DNA of 64,000 bases from positions 186,001 through 250,000 of the forward strand of contig JAINUG010000026.1 of assembly GCA_029706075.1 (NCBI GenBank). The letters are read 5' to 3'. A program made the position numbers and the translations under genes. Positions 33,626 to 43,852 of the stretch are shown here, in pieces (the first letter of the stretch is position 1; each line of letters opens with the position of its first letter). The notes beneath the pieces are model-generated. The model saw only the letters and a program-made list of their open reading frames with translations. It had not been told where the DNA came from and ran no database searches. The stretch comes from Aldrovandia affinis. Lineage: Eukaryota; Chordata; Actinopteri; Notacanthiformes; Halosauridae.

Positions 33626-34063
33626 CCTAGCTAGCCCAACTGCCAATTTTGCACTACCAGGTGGACTGAGCACAGACACACCTGCACAGACCCAGCACGC
33701 GCAGGCGACACTCGCACGCGCGCGCGCACACACACACCACTCACTCCTGTACTGTGCCTCGTGCCCCTAGTACCACTGCTGCTACTTGATCTGCTGCACT
33801 ATCCTGCTATTTTGTACTGTTACCATATTACATTGTTACATATATTACATTGTTACCTATATTTAATATATTTATTCATGTATGCTCATTTGCACTGTCA
33901 TTACTTACAGGTATTACTATTTTGTTACAATGTGTGGTTTTTATGTGTGTATTTCTGATGCTGCGAAGTTGAGGGGCCAGGCCCAAGATTTTTACTCTGG
34001 TGTACCTAGTATCACAGATGTAACAAATAAAGGAATCCGAATCTGAATCTGAATCTGAATCTG
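32866..34063 (+). mobile_element. 5'-truncated Rex1/CR1-like LINE
   Basis: It begins within the reverse transcriptase (CTCTACTCCCTGTACACCCA = LYSLYTH) and ends with four GAATCT repeats. The 3' untranslated part is 450 bases with CA/CG-rich and TATTACATTGTTA segments. It is inserted in hAT element A, to the right of hAT B. The exact 5' junction (about 32853-32866) and target duplication are unclear. Confidence 0.75.
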
Positions 34064-34171
34064 AACAAATGAGACCCGTCTGAGTTATGCTAACGCTTTC
34101 TGAAGGATCTTATATTTTGCATCCAAAATACGCATCTAGTTAGGTGCTGAGCAAAGGCCAAATATAATGCA

Positions 34172-34313
34172 TATGGCCATTATCGATGCTCCCCAAAACA
34201 TAATTCCGTCGGAACGGGTGTTCTCAGCAGCTGGTCTTACTGTGAACAGGCTGGGCACACGGCATACCCCCGAACACGTGGATATGCTTATATTCTTAAA
34301 TAAAAACCAGTAA
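34172..34313 (+). pseudogene. hAT transposase C-terminal dimerisation region
   Basis: The frame reads through IIPSERVFSAAGLTVNRLGT and HTPEHVDMLIFLNKNQ to a stop. PSERVFS-x-AG and the VDMLIFL helix are the hallmark of the hAT C-terminal (hATC) dimerisation domain. The rest of the transposase, including the RNase H-like core, is missing from the element. It is a remnant of the outer hAT A. Confidence 0.75.
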
Positions 34314-34649
34314 GGGGACGAGTCGGGACGCGAAAGTTAGGAGGTAGGCTTTTTTTCTTCAAGTTGCCAAGCCTCCGCTGTCGAAGAGCCCTTTTCATTT
34401 CAAAAGGAATATTGTTTTCGTTGTTAGGCCTACTGAATGGTGTTTCATTTCATTTCCTTCATAATTCTTATTGTTTTATGCTGTTAAAATAGGCCCGTGT
34501 CTCAAAAGTTTGAATAAAGCTTTGATTGAGGAAAAAAACGTTTTGCATTTTGTATTCTCTATCATACGCTACATTTTGCAGTTAAAAAAAAAAAAGATTA
34601 ATCAATTAATTGTTTGTTAACGTGGGCACCGATCGATCAAGGACATTTC

Positions 34650-35330
34650 TTAAAATTAGAATCCTAATGACTACTGCAACTCCCTACTGGCTGGCCTGCC
34701 CATTTGTGCCGTTTGATCTCTGCAACCCATCCAGAACGCTGCAGCCCATCTTGTGTCTAACCTTCCTAAATCTTCTCATGTCACCCCACTCCTCCACACC
34801 CTTCACTGGCTCCCGGTAGCAGCTTGCATCAGGTTCAAGACCGTGGTGCTTGCCTAAAGGGAACAAATCCTTCCTACCTCCAGGCTATGGTTCAACTATA
34901 CTCCCCAGTTCAGCCACTTCATTCTGCAACCTCTGGCCACCTGGAGCTCCCATCCCTACAAGGAGCTAATTTCGATCACTGCTTTTCTCTGTCCTGGCAC
35001 CTCAGGAATGACCTCCCCGCCACCATCAGGACAGAGTCACTGCCTATCTTTTGTTGCAAACTGAAATCCCTTCAGACTACACATTGGCTCCCCCACTCCC
35101 ATCCCTCCCACTACAACCTCCCCAGCATTGATCACATAGGAACCTAACCTATCAAAAAAAAAAGTTGACCTTTTTCCCTAGTAGCTTTGTGTGTTCTCCT
35201 AGCAGTTATTTTTGTAAAGAAGTTGCACTGACTGTTTATGTGGTCTCACCCCACTTGGTGGAATATGCTTCTTGTAAGTCGCTCAGGACAAGAGCTTCTG
35301 CTAAATTTAATAATTGTAATTGTAAAATCT
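34650..35330 (+). mobile_element. L2 LINE copy, 5'-truncated, with 3' tail
   Basis: The coding remnant reads DYCNSLLAGLP, then HVTPLLHTLHWLPVAACIRF in broken frames. This is the C-terminal part of an L2 reverse transcriptase, with stops and frameshifts throughout. The 3' end is TGTAAGTCGCTCAGGACAAG...TCTGCTAAATTTAATAAT, the same tail that terminates the SINEs in this window. It abuts the right end of hAT A. Confidence 0.75.
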
Positions 35331-35419
35331 TGCAAGCTGTATGCAAGCTATACGTCACAGGATGGGAAACACAGAGATCCTTTGATTTAAATTTCTTGGA
35401 TCCACTTCGTACTCACAGT

Positions 35420-35545
35420 ATTTGAAGCTAGAGTAATTTAATTTGTAAGTGAAGAGTTGCAAGTTCACAACCAGGATGGAACACTGTTGTACCTTTGACT
35501 GAGGTGCAGTGAACTGATTATGTAAACTTAGTTACAGCTAAAGGT
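35420..35545 (+). mobile_element. Diverged V-SINE
   Basis: AGTTGCAAGTTCACAACCAG (B-box region) and the central block GGAACACTGTTGTACCTTTG resemble the V-SINE at 43630-43850 (GGGACACTGCCGTTGTACCC). It is old and lacks a clear head and tail. Confidence 0.45.
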
Positions 35546-37117
35546 ATTTCCAAAAGAAAATTGTAATTATTGTTATGGTTATGATTATTATTGTTATCAA
35601 CAACAACAATAATAATATTAATCTTAAAAATAATAATCATCATAATACTAATAATTATATCTGTATCTACACATCATTATTGGTACATCCTTGAGTCCAT
35701 AATTAGGCTTCCTTTTCTTTTTTGTGAGAGAACATGTTTAAGTGTCCATTCGATATCAGTGGCCTTTACATCAGTCACCAGATCCTCAGGTAGAGTAGCT
35801 GGAGACTCATTACTTTATAATGAATTGGCCCTTCTTGAGGAAAAGAATATTCCCTCAAATTCTCTACTTTCTGCCCCAGTAGCAGCTGCTCACCTGACGA
35901 CACCACAGTGGCATGGAATTTAGTACAGACCTTGGAACTTAAGAACGGCAACAAAACACCAGCAACCAAGTAAGAAGAGACCTAAATCCTAAAAGTCCAA
36001 TTCTCAGCACGATGCCTGAGAGAGCTGCCAGAGAGGATGCGTACACTGTTATAATGCGGCTGTTCTGGAGGACTGAGCGCTTGGTCTTCCTCTGGTTTAA
36101 TGCGAGTCACCCTTGTATAAACTTAATGCCTTCCTCTGCACTGGGGTCAAGAGCAAAACAAAAAATTGGCAAGACAGCCTCTAAAAAACCTAAAACTGCA
36201 TTTAGCAGAGAAACAGTAATCTATTCAAATGTGTGTGCCATCCTAACGAGGAGCACACAAAAGGGCACATGAATAGCACAACATTACCAGTATCCAGGTC
36301 CAGAGAAGGGGCCTAAATATGCAAAACACCCTTTTCACACCTTAGATTTTAAATGAATTGCCCACGGATAGAGATGCCAGAACCATGAACGGGTTAGAAA
36401 GAAAGCTTAGACACATTTTTATTCTGCATTGTTTCGTGTTTACATTTCCCCAGAGCATGTTCTTGCTTTTAGTACCGCTATATTAAAGATTGCCCAACCT
36501 GTAAGGAAAGTGAATTATGGGCACCTATTTTTAACACATTTTATCCATCTTTACCTACAGTGCCTTTGAGATGTTAATCAGATGGATTTTGCATTTCATA
36601 AAAAGATTTGACTATTTTAAATATTCTCATTTGAATGCAGATTTCCGGCCAAACGTGTTTCGTATCAAAGTGATACATCAGAAGGCAATGTTTGAATGCC
36701 AAATACAAAAGATCTCCAAGTTAATCTGCTATAATTAGCACTTTCACATATGGCAAATCTGCTACTCAGAATTGTGTAGTTCCTACAAGCTTAAGTGCTA
36801 TAAAAATGGGAGCACCAAAACCAAAAAACAGAGTAATGCTTTGTGCATGCTCTTTTTAATGTGTGTGGGCCAGTGTGATGTTGCTATATTCAGTATAGGT
36901 CAAGTTACAACCCTGTGTAGCCAAAACTACATGCTGGGAACTGTAAATTGGTTTATTAGTGTGCAACTGTACCTTCTAGCATTTTTTGCCATTCTTCGAA
37001 GGGCAGTCGCACCTACTACACTGTATGAGGAGGAACCAGATCTGTAATGAGCTACTTCCTCTATAGTATGGATGCTATCTAGTAGGGGTGTATCCAAACG
37101 TGAATACCCTATTTTTA
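35546..37117. other. Unannotated stretch
   Basis: It includes a small TTA/AAT-rich patch (35565-35650). No gene or repeat is identified otherwise. Confidence 0.4.
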
Positions 37118-38305
37118 AATAAAATAAAATCAAATCAAATTTATTTGTATAGCGCTTTTCACAATTGAATTGTCACAAAACGCTTAACAGAGGGGGAACC
37201 CAGGCCTAGACCCCCCCAAAAGCAAGCCTAAAGGCAACAGTGGCAAGGAAAAACTCCTTGGTAGGGAGAAACCTTGGGAGGAACCAGACTAAAAGGGGGG
37301 GAGCCCATCCTCTTCTGGCCGGCACAGGGTATGTCCAAAAAAGACCATGTCATGGTCAGTCCAAGGTGACTTCTCGCAGGAAGTCGCTAGGGCTCGGGGG
37401 CAGGTGCCCCTGAGTCAGAGGCCGAGGCAGAGAAGAGAACATGCAGTCAGAAAAAAAGCAGTGCTATAGCCAGTAGAATTATGTAAGAGCAGGGGAGCAT
37501 AAGCATAGGAAATATACAGATAGCCCCGACAGGTGTAAGCTATGGCAGCATACCTATTAGGAGAGGGACAGAGAAAACACGCAGCCATGAGAGTTCCAAA
37601 CCATCCACACCTGATCAAGGATAGCCAGCATAACAGTGGTGGTAACACATTGAGGAGGTGACAGTATGGAAAGTTTCTCACTCTATAAGACACTAGGGTA
37701 CGGCCTTCTCCATCTCTCCACCTAGACTATGTTTGGCAGTAGGCTAGGCTGAAAAGATATGTTTTTAATCTACACTTAAAAATTGAAACTGTGTCCGAAT
37801 CCCTAACATGCCTTGGTAAACCGTTTCACAACAGAGGAGCTCTAAAAGAGAAGGCTCTACCACCAGCTGTGCTTTTCAAAATTCTAGGGAGTAATAGATG
37901 GCCGGCTTCTTGTGAACGAAGCAGTCGTGTCGGCTTATAGGGGGCAATCATTTCAGTCAGATATAAAGGTGCAAGCCCGTTCACTGCTTTAAAAGTTAGC
38001 AACAGTACTTTATAATCAGCCCGATATTTAATAGGAAGCCAATGTAGTGATGCTAACACAGGAGTAATGTGCTCATACTTCTTGGATCTAGTCAAAATAC
38101 GTGCCGCTGTATTCTGTACTAGTTGAAGACTCTTTAGAGAGCTACTAGAGGAGCCGGATAATAAGGCATTACAATAGTCTAGCTTCGATGCAACAAAAGC
38201 ATGCATCAAGGTTTTTGCATCCTCTAATGACAGAATGTGCCGAATTTGAGCTATGCACATATAATGCGTTGTATACAGATCTTTTCTTCTGTTGATCAAT
38301 GATAC
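37118..38305 (-). mobile_element. 5'-truncated L2-clade LINE with long 3' UTR
   Basis: On the minus strand it runs from the RT C-terminal region (38299) through a roughly 600-base 3' UTR. The UTR holds the blocks GAGGAACCAGACTAAAAGGG and AAGGAAAAACTCCTTGGTAG as written on the plus strand. It ends in ATTTGATTTGATTT-type pentamers. The arrangement TTATTTGTATAGCGCTTTTC at the end is one I recall from many fish genomes. Confidence 0.7.
37727..38299 (-). pseudogene. L2-clade reverse transcriptase C-terminus
   Basis: The frame reads SKLDYCNALLSGSSSSSLKS, LQLVQNTAARILTRSKKYEH, HITPVLASLHWLPIKYRADY and GRAFSFRAPLL. It then meets a TGA at 37826-37828 where family members have Trp, and goes on NGLPRHVRDSDTVSIF to a second stop near 37727. 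Except for that Trp-to-stop change the frame is clean. The RT palm lies upstream and is lost, so the copy is inactive. Confidence 0.75.
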
Positions 38306-39532
38306 TCAAAATATATATTTTTCAGATCTCATGGATTATACATCAAGACGACATTTGTCCACACTCCCAGAAATGTCCAAACTGAGCGCAATACTAGTGC
38401 GCCTCAAACAACAACAAAAAAGATGAAAAAAGGAACAAAAACAAACTACGCCATTTTGTGTAGAGGTGGAAAAGTGTCATTACACCCATAGGAAATGAAT
38501 GGGAATGACGTCAGCCATTCCGCCATCGATTTTTCAAGCACTTGAAACTCTTGATATATTTCACATTGTCTGTGGTCTGTGTCATTGTCTGTGTCATTGT
38601 CTGTGTCATAATCCAAACCAAGCTGCAACCTGTTAGCCTTAGGAGCCAAAACTATGACCTTAGATGGCCACAAAAAAGGCTAAATCATGCCTGCCCTCCC
38701 ACCCCCTGCAAAAAAGGCTCCACAAATAAGCACAAGAAAAAAATGAGTGCCAATTTATTTGATGTGAATCAGTAGACGGGGCGTTTGATTTATGATACAC
38801 ACATGACTCAAACTGAATTGCAATGAGAAAAAAGGAGACTTAATGACATTGCAAGGCAATTAATTAAAAGCATTATCATGCAGAATTGCAAGGCAATTTG
38901 AATAAAAAGAAAATTCTGGGAAAAAATTGATTTGTTTTGTTTAATTTCTCACTGGAACAGTTTAAATGAGAAGTTTTTACTTTGCCATCATTTTATTTAG
39001 GGAAAAAAGCAATTATTGAATTTATTTGTTAGCACAATTTGCAATAACATAATTTTATTAGTTTTGTTACTTTTACCCATACCCATACTTCATACACAGT
39101 ATGTATCCTGAGAATAATACACCCAAAGGAATATTACTAAGGTTTGCTAGCGGTTTACAAGAGCTGTTTACAGGCCATAACATCTCTAGATGCCAAAGGG
39201 TGTTAGCATTCAGGGTAAATATTTACAAAATGGTCAGGCCAAATTTCACTCAACAACATTGCTCCAAAAGAGAGAAGAGAACATGGAGGAAGAGACCACC
39301 ACCATAAAGGCCCTAATCTTCCCTGTCCCTCTTTAATCTAACAGCACACAAAGCCAGAGGCTATTCTGGAGATTAAAGGGAGGTAAACAAGTATTTAACA
39401 GCAGGGCAAATCCATTAACCAATAGAACCTCCAGCTAGGGTTTAAAACTATTTTAGATTTTATCAGAGCACAAAACGCAAACACCTTAGGGCCATACACA
39501 GTAGTAACCTTTGGGCCACCAATATAATAATA
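38306..39532. other. Unannotated stretch
   Basis: It contains a short 12-base tandem (38565-38611). Otherwise it is AT-rich DNA without a supported feature. Confidence 0.4.
38565..38611. repeat. 12-bp tandem repeat
   Basis: About three and a half copies of TGTCTGTGTCAT, with one variant at the start. Confidence 0.75.
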
Positions 39533-40085
39533 TGCAGGTAACTGCCAAAATAAAGGAAACACCAACATAAAGTGTCTTAATAGGGCGTTGGGTCACCATG
39601 AATCACCGTAACAGCTTCAATGCGCCTTGGCATAGATTTCTAAAAGTGTCTGAAACTGTGTTGGAGGGATGCATGTTACGTCCCTGGATGTTTGTTGTTT
39701 TTTGTTGTTGTGATTGTTGCTGTTGTTGTTGTTGATATTGTTGAGGTTGCGTGTGTGTGGTGTGTTTGTTACTGTCGAGTTTGCGTGTGTGCGTGGTGTG
39801 TTCTCTCTCTCTCTCTCTGATCAGCGGCAGGTGGAAACGCTTGATTGTGTCGCTGTCGAGATTGTCGGAGAGGGAAATGGACGGCCATAAAGGAAGTCGT
39901 GGCTCACTGATCCAGAGTGTTGTTGTTCTTTCTTTTGACTCTTCCTGACTGTCACTTGACCGGACTGGGTTGTTGGTCGTTTGTACCCGAATTTGGTTAT
40001 TCATGTCAATAGCACAGTTGTTATATAAATTAGTTTGTGGAAAAATCTGATATGAGAACTTTGTTGTAAAATCCTGTATATAAAT

Positions 40086-40640
40086 TGGGGTCCAAAAGTC
40101 TGATCCCACTACCAAGACCAGTTTGTTTTCATCGCTCATCAAAAAATAACACAAGATTTTTACTCACGGTATTTGTTATTCAAGAATGTCATAAAACACT
40201 GATACAAATAAAAGAAAATGTTTGTTTGAGAAAGGATGGTATGAAATTGAAATATCTAGAAATATTTTGTTTGCACACCATTGCCTATCATTTCCTCAAA
40301 ATATTATGACACCTTATTTTTCATTTAAGTCTTATTACATGGACACTCCTAGTACACAATGTGAGTTGTTTTGGTCTTATAACAAGTAATACGGGATATT
40401 GACATAATTAGTATGGTCCTCTATGTGTTCTCATTGCTACTGCAGGTGCTTTAATCTTGAAAAAGGACACTTCCTTTCCAAAAGTTCTTGCAGCTGTTTG
40501 TAATTATGTAAGTTAAGTAGGGTATTAGGTAAGGTATTAAGTAGTTAGAGGTCAAATTGTAGAGTAAAAATGCTGTGTTCCTTTGTGATGAATGATGAAG
40601 ACAAACAGATCTTGGTAGTGGACTTTTGGACCCCACTGTA
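40086..40640. mobile_element. Tc1/mariner-type MITE, about 555 bp
   Basis: The left arm TGGGGTCCAAAAGTCTGATC and the right arm, read inverted, TGGGGTCCAAAAGTCCACTA continue as imperfect inverted repeats for about 70 bases (ACCAAGACCAGTTTGTTTTC and its counterpart). CTGTA follows on the right. GGGGTCCAAAAGT is a TIR core I recall from Tc1-type elements. No coding capacity. Confidence 0.7.
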
Positions 40641-40839
40641 TGTGTGGCTAGTGTAACAGAATTACTAGCTCGCAAGGAAGCAGTAGGAGGCGGGTACTCT
40701 TTTCTTTAATTGTTTTCTCCTGTTTTTGTGTAGTTAGGGGGATAGTGTAGAAATGTTTGTTCTATTTTGGTTGTTTAGTTTTCTTTTCTTTTTGTGTATT
40801 AGCCAGTGTGTTTTGTTTGTTATTTTGGGCTGGGCCTCT

Positions 40840-41168
40840 GAAGCCTTTTTGCCTCACTGACTCAGGGACTATCACTCACCCCCCTCGGCCTTTCCCTCAT
40901 CATGCTGGAGGCACTCATTCATTCATACAGACATGCACACATATAGCTCTTACCCAACACTTGTTTCTAATTGTGTACTACCATGTATACTTTAAATATG
41001 TATTTATTATTGCTGTGCCTTGTAGTGTTTTTATCCTGTGAATGTCTTGTTGGTTTCTTTATTGTCTTGTTCAGTGTTTTTATGCACCAACCTCACCAAG
41101 GCAAATTCCTTGTATACTTGTGTACTTGGCAATAAAAGTTTTTCTGATTCTGATTCTGATTCTGATTC
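40840..41168 (+). mobile_element. LINE 3' end with (GATTCT)n tail
   Basis: The end reads AAATTCCTTGTATACTTGTG, TACTTGGCAATAAAAGTTTT and four TCTGAT hexamers, a sister of 12915-13206. The 5' boundary is not sharply defined. Confidence 0.65.
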
Positions 41169-41256
41169 CCTTTAAAAAACAATGATTGCCTGTGCTGATA
41201 ATCGTTTGTCTGCATCGTTGTTTATGTTGCGTACCCTTTACGCCTAGACCAGGTGC

Positions 41257-41690
41257 GTAACAATGGAACACGATTCCTCCATAAGAAATTCTATCATTCA
41301 GTGTTTTGTTGATGGTGGTGGAAAACACTGTCGGACGCACCACTCCAGAATCTCAGAAGTGTTCAGATGGGTTGAGATCTGGTGACTGAGACGGCCATGG
41401 CATATGGTTTACATCGTTTCCACGTTCCTCAAACCATTCAGTGACAACCCGTGGATGGGGGCATTGTCATCCTGAAAGAGACCACTTCAATCAGGATAGA
41501 AATGTTCCACCATAGGATGAAGGTGATCACTCAGAATCGCTTTGTGTTTATTGGCATTTACCTTGCCCTCCTTGGGGTTGAGTGGACCTAAACCATGCCA
41601 GGACAAATGCACCCCACACCATAAGAGAGCCGCCAGAATCCTTCACCGTGGGAAACAAGCACTCGGGCCTGTAGGTTTCCTTTGGCGTGT
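41257..41690 (-). pseudogene. Tc1-like transposase relic
   Basis: Broken minus-strand frames contain VWGAFVLAWFRSTQPQEGKV, corresponding to the V-M-V-W-G-x-F-x-W block, then QDDNAPIHG (second Asp). The Glu region is scrambled by frameshifts. It is the main coding remnant of the element 39533-41730. Confidence 0.65.
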
Positions 41691-41730
41691 TACTCAAGTG
41701 TTTCCTTTATTTTGGCAGTAACATATATGT

Positions 41731-43328
41731 ATGTATTATATAATATAAGCAAGATATTCCTCTTACTTTGGTATTATTATGGGATATTTGCTTGCTCTTG
41801 CCATGATGTCCCTACTATTTTCCTTGCAGAATGTCACACAGTGGACTTTCTATCTCCATGCATTATTTCCATGAAATTACCTCAGAAATGATAGGAGAGG
41901 AATATCAACATGAATTTACCACAGTAAAGGCAGGAGAATATCTCTGTGACACCATCACAGCAATGATGAAAGAGGAGTATCTCTATGACGTCAACACTGT
42001 CACAAAGATGCTTCATAAAATCAAACTCTGGTAGTTGAATCACCCTTTTATGTCTTAAATCACCCACAACGAAACATAAGGGGTGTTGAGAAATGGAAAA
42101 ATTGTGAAATTCTCTCTCACAATTCACCTAAGATAGGAATCACACTGTTCCCTTTCGCTGTTTTCCACTTCCTTACAAGTCAGGTAATACATCAAACCGC
42201 ACTAGAGTAATGCGTGAGGCAGACATGCAGATGTAACAAATGCTGATGCGTGAGACCACTACTCCAGAGGCCGAACTTTAATTATGTTGAATTATGGCAG
42301 CAGGTTTACCAGGGCTGAATTGCTTCTCCTCTAACAGAATGCATTGGCAATATCCATCTGTATAACCAAGCCTGACAATAAAATTAAGTTTCACACTACT
42401 GTGCCTGACCTTTTCTGTACAAATTAGTGCAATTGGGAAAAGTACATCGCTTTGAGCTTGATTCTTTCACAGTGGAAGAAAGGAATGTACCTTTAAATGA
42501 TGAGAAATCCTTTCTCTGCAAATGTTTGTTTTAACAGAAGGGGTAAATTAGATTTTGGGGGGCACTTTTCTGAAGGACCAGGTAAAATTAAATTAACGTT
42601 TCACAAATCAAGGTAACCTCTGTATCAAAATTCGAACTTAACTTCTCTGTCTTGTGAGGCTGGACTGTGACTGAGCAAATGTGTGTTTCTTTCTGCTTGT
42701 TTATTTTCGTAGCCTTAGGGTGAGCGTTTCCATCCGAAGGCTAACAAATGACTTTGGATATTATGACCTATTCAGCCCCAGGGTAAACTGACTTCTCTGA
42801 ATAAATATTTATGAAAAAGTTATTTGTGAAAAAGTTATCATTCTGCTTACAAGATCCAAATCCGAGGGGAAGTCCATCACCTGATAGTTGTTCTTTTGAT
42901 TGATTTGTAAAGTGTTTTTGTCAATAGCCTTTCAGAAAAAAAGCAAACATACCCACAGCAAACACACCTGTTTGAGTACAAAGCAAAGCAAAACCACAAA
43001 CAGTTCACCTCAGTACAAAACAGACTGGCCATACTACACTGAGTGGTCCACAGTAATCTTACACTAACTATCTGTCTGTCATTCTGTACCCTGACGTTCC
43101 CCTCCAACAGATATTTGTGACTTCCCAGCAGAAAGCAGCTGACACATTTTCAGAAATATTGACATACTTGGAGAGACACCATCTGCAATGGTGTAGATAT
43201 GCAACCACATGCCTACTTTTCATTTTGTGGATTTCGCATATGCTTACATTTTAAACACTAGTGCCTCAAACCAGCAAGTGTGCGGTAATCAGAGACCACA
43301 AATCGAATAATAGCCTAAATATATATAC
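41731..43328. other. Unannotated stretch
   Basis: A small internal similarity (GGAATATCAACATGAATTTA versus GGAGTATCTCTATGACGTCA, 41890-42010) hints at decayed tandem units of about 40-45 bases. No gene was seen. Confidence 0.4.
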
Positions 43329-43470
43329 GCCATTTAGCAGACGCTTTTATCCAAAGTGACTTACAGTAGTGAATGCATACATTTTTCAGCATATGTGGCC
43401 CCAGCGGGAATTGAACCCACAACCTAAGCGTTGCCAACGCTGTGCTCTACCAACTGAGCCACAGAGAACC
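43329..43470 (-). mobile_element. tRNA-derived SINE, best-preserved copy
   Basis: On the minus strand: GGTTCTCTGTGGCTCAGTTG (A box), an anticodon-arm-like AGCGTTGGCAACGCT, GTGGGTTCAATTCCCGC (B box), the body CCACATATGCTGAAAAATG, and the tail AAGTCACTTTGGATAAAAGC...GCTAAATGGCG. The tRNA half could fold partly, but it lacks a matched acceptor stem. It is the same family as 3784-3916 and 16800-16948. Confidence 0.8.
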
Positions 43471-43629
43471 ACAGAGACTGTATAAATATTATACAGTCGT
43501 GGCCAGAAATACTGTATTTGGTCTCCACAATTCTTTATTTCACTGTTAATAGTACAGAAACTTTGTTTTTGATTCAGAACTTAACATATCCTTTTAAATC
43601 ATAAAATAAACTGAAATGGTAGTAGAAAC

Positions 43630-43850
43630 AGGCTGTAGTGTGGTATAATGGTTAGGGAACTGGGCTTGTAATGTTAAAGTTGCAGGTTCAATCCCCAGGT
43701 GGGACACTGCCGTTGTACCCTTGAGCAAGGTACTTAACCTGAATTGCTTCAGTTAATATCTAGCTGTATACGTGGATTGTAAAGAAATGCAAACTAAGTC
43801 GCTCTGGATAAGAACGTCTGCTAAATGCCTGTAATGTAATGTAAATGTGA
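43630..43850 (+). mobile_element. V-SINE, nearly complete
   Basis: Head TGTGGTATAATGGTTAGGGA (A box) and GCAGGTTCAATCCCC (B box). Conserved central block GACACTGCCGTTGTACCCTT followed by GAGCAAGGTACTTAACCTG. Tail AAGTCGCTCTGGATAAGAAC...GCTAAATGC, ending in TGTAA repeats. This is the three-part structure of vertebrate V-SINEs. Confidence 0.85.
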
Positions 43851-43852
43851 TT

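Larger units (their letters stand above)
29925..34632 (+). mobile_element. Outer hAT element (A) containing nested insertions
   Basis: The left end reads AGGGATGTTAATGATTAAACG...ATCGATTAATCAC. The right end, on the opposite strand, reads GTTAACAAACAATTAATTGATTAATC, giving matching sub-terminal inverted repeats. Near the right end the transposase C-terminus survives (34172-34313). Without its guests the element is only about 1 kb, so most of the transposase gene is gone. A clear 8-bp target duplication was not found, so the outer limits are approximate. Confidence 0.65.
39674..41256 (+). mobile_element. Solo LTR with nested MITE and LINE tail
   Basis: The ends are TGTTACGTCCCTGG and CCAGGTGCGTAACA, a 5'-TG...CA-3' inverted pair like many Ty3/gypsy-type LTRs. 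Flanks are ATGCA and ATGGA, a 5-bp target duplication with one change. It interrupts the Tc1 relic precisely. Inside are a Tc1-type MITE (40086-40640) and a LINE 3' end (about 40840-41168), so the LTR proper is about 0.7 kb. Confidence 0.65.
39533..41730 (-). mobile_element. Tc1-like relic split by a solo LTR
   Basis: The left end CAGGTAACTGCCAAAATAAA (39537 on) and the right end TTTATTTTGGCAGTAAC (ending near 41728) are complementary TIRs of one family. Minus-strand coding remnants lie at 39580-39673 and 41257-41690. They are continuous with each other once the 1.58-kb insertion at 39674-41256 is removed. The same family gave 7551-7783, 18545-19030 and 21935-22080. Confidence 0.7.

Noticed and set aside
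39603-40154. A 183-codon minus frame with Gln and His-Thr runs
   Set aside because: It crosses a Tc1 relic, the LTR boundary and simple repeats, so it is not a gene.
43396-43470. A tRNA-like sequence that could be an authentic tRNA gene
   Set aside because: It lacks a paired acceptor stem and continues into a SINE body and tail. Two other copies have the same structure.
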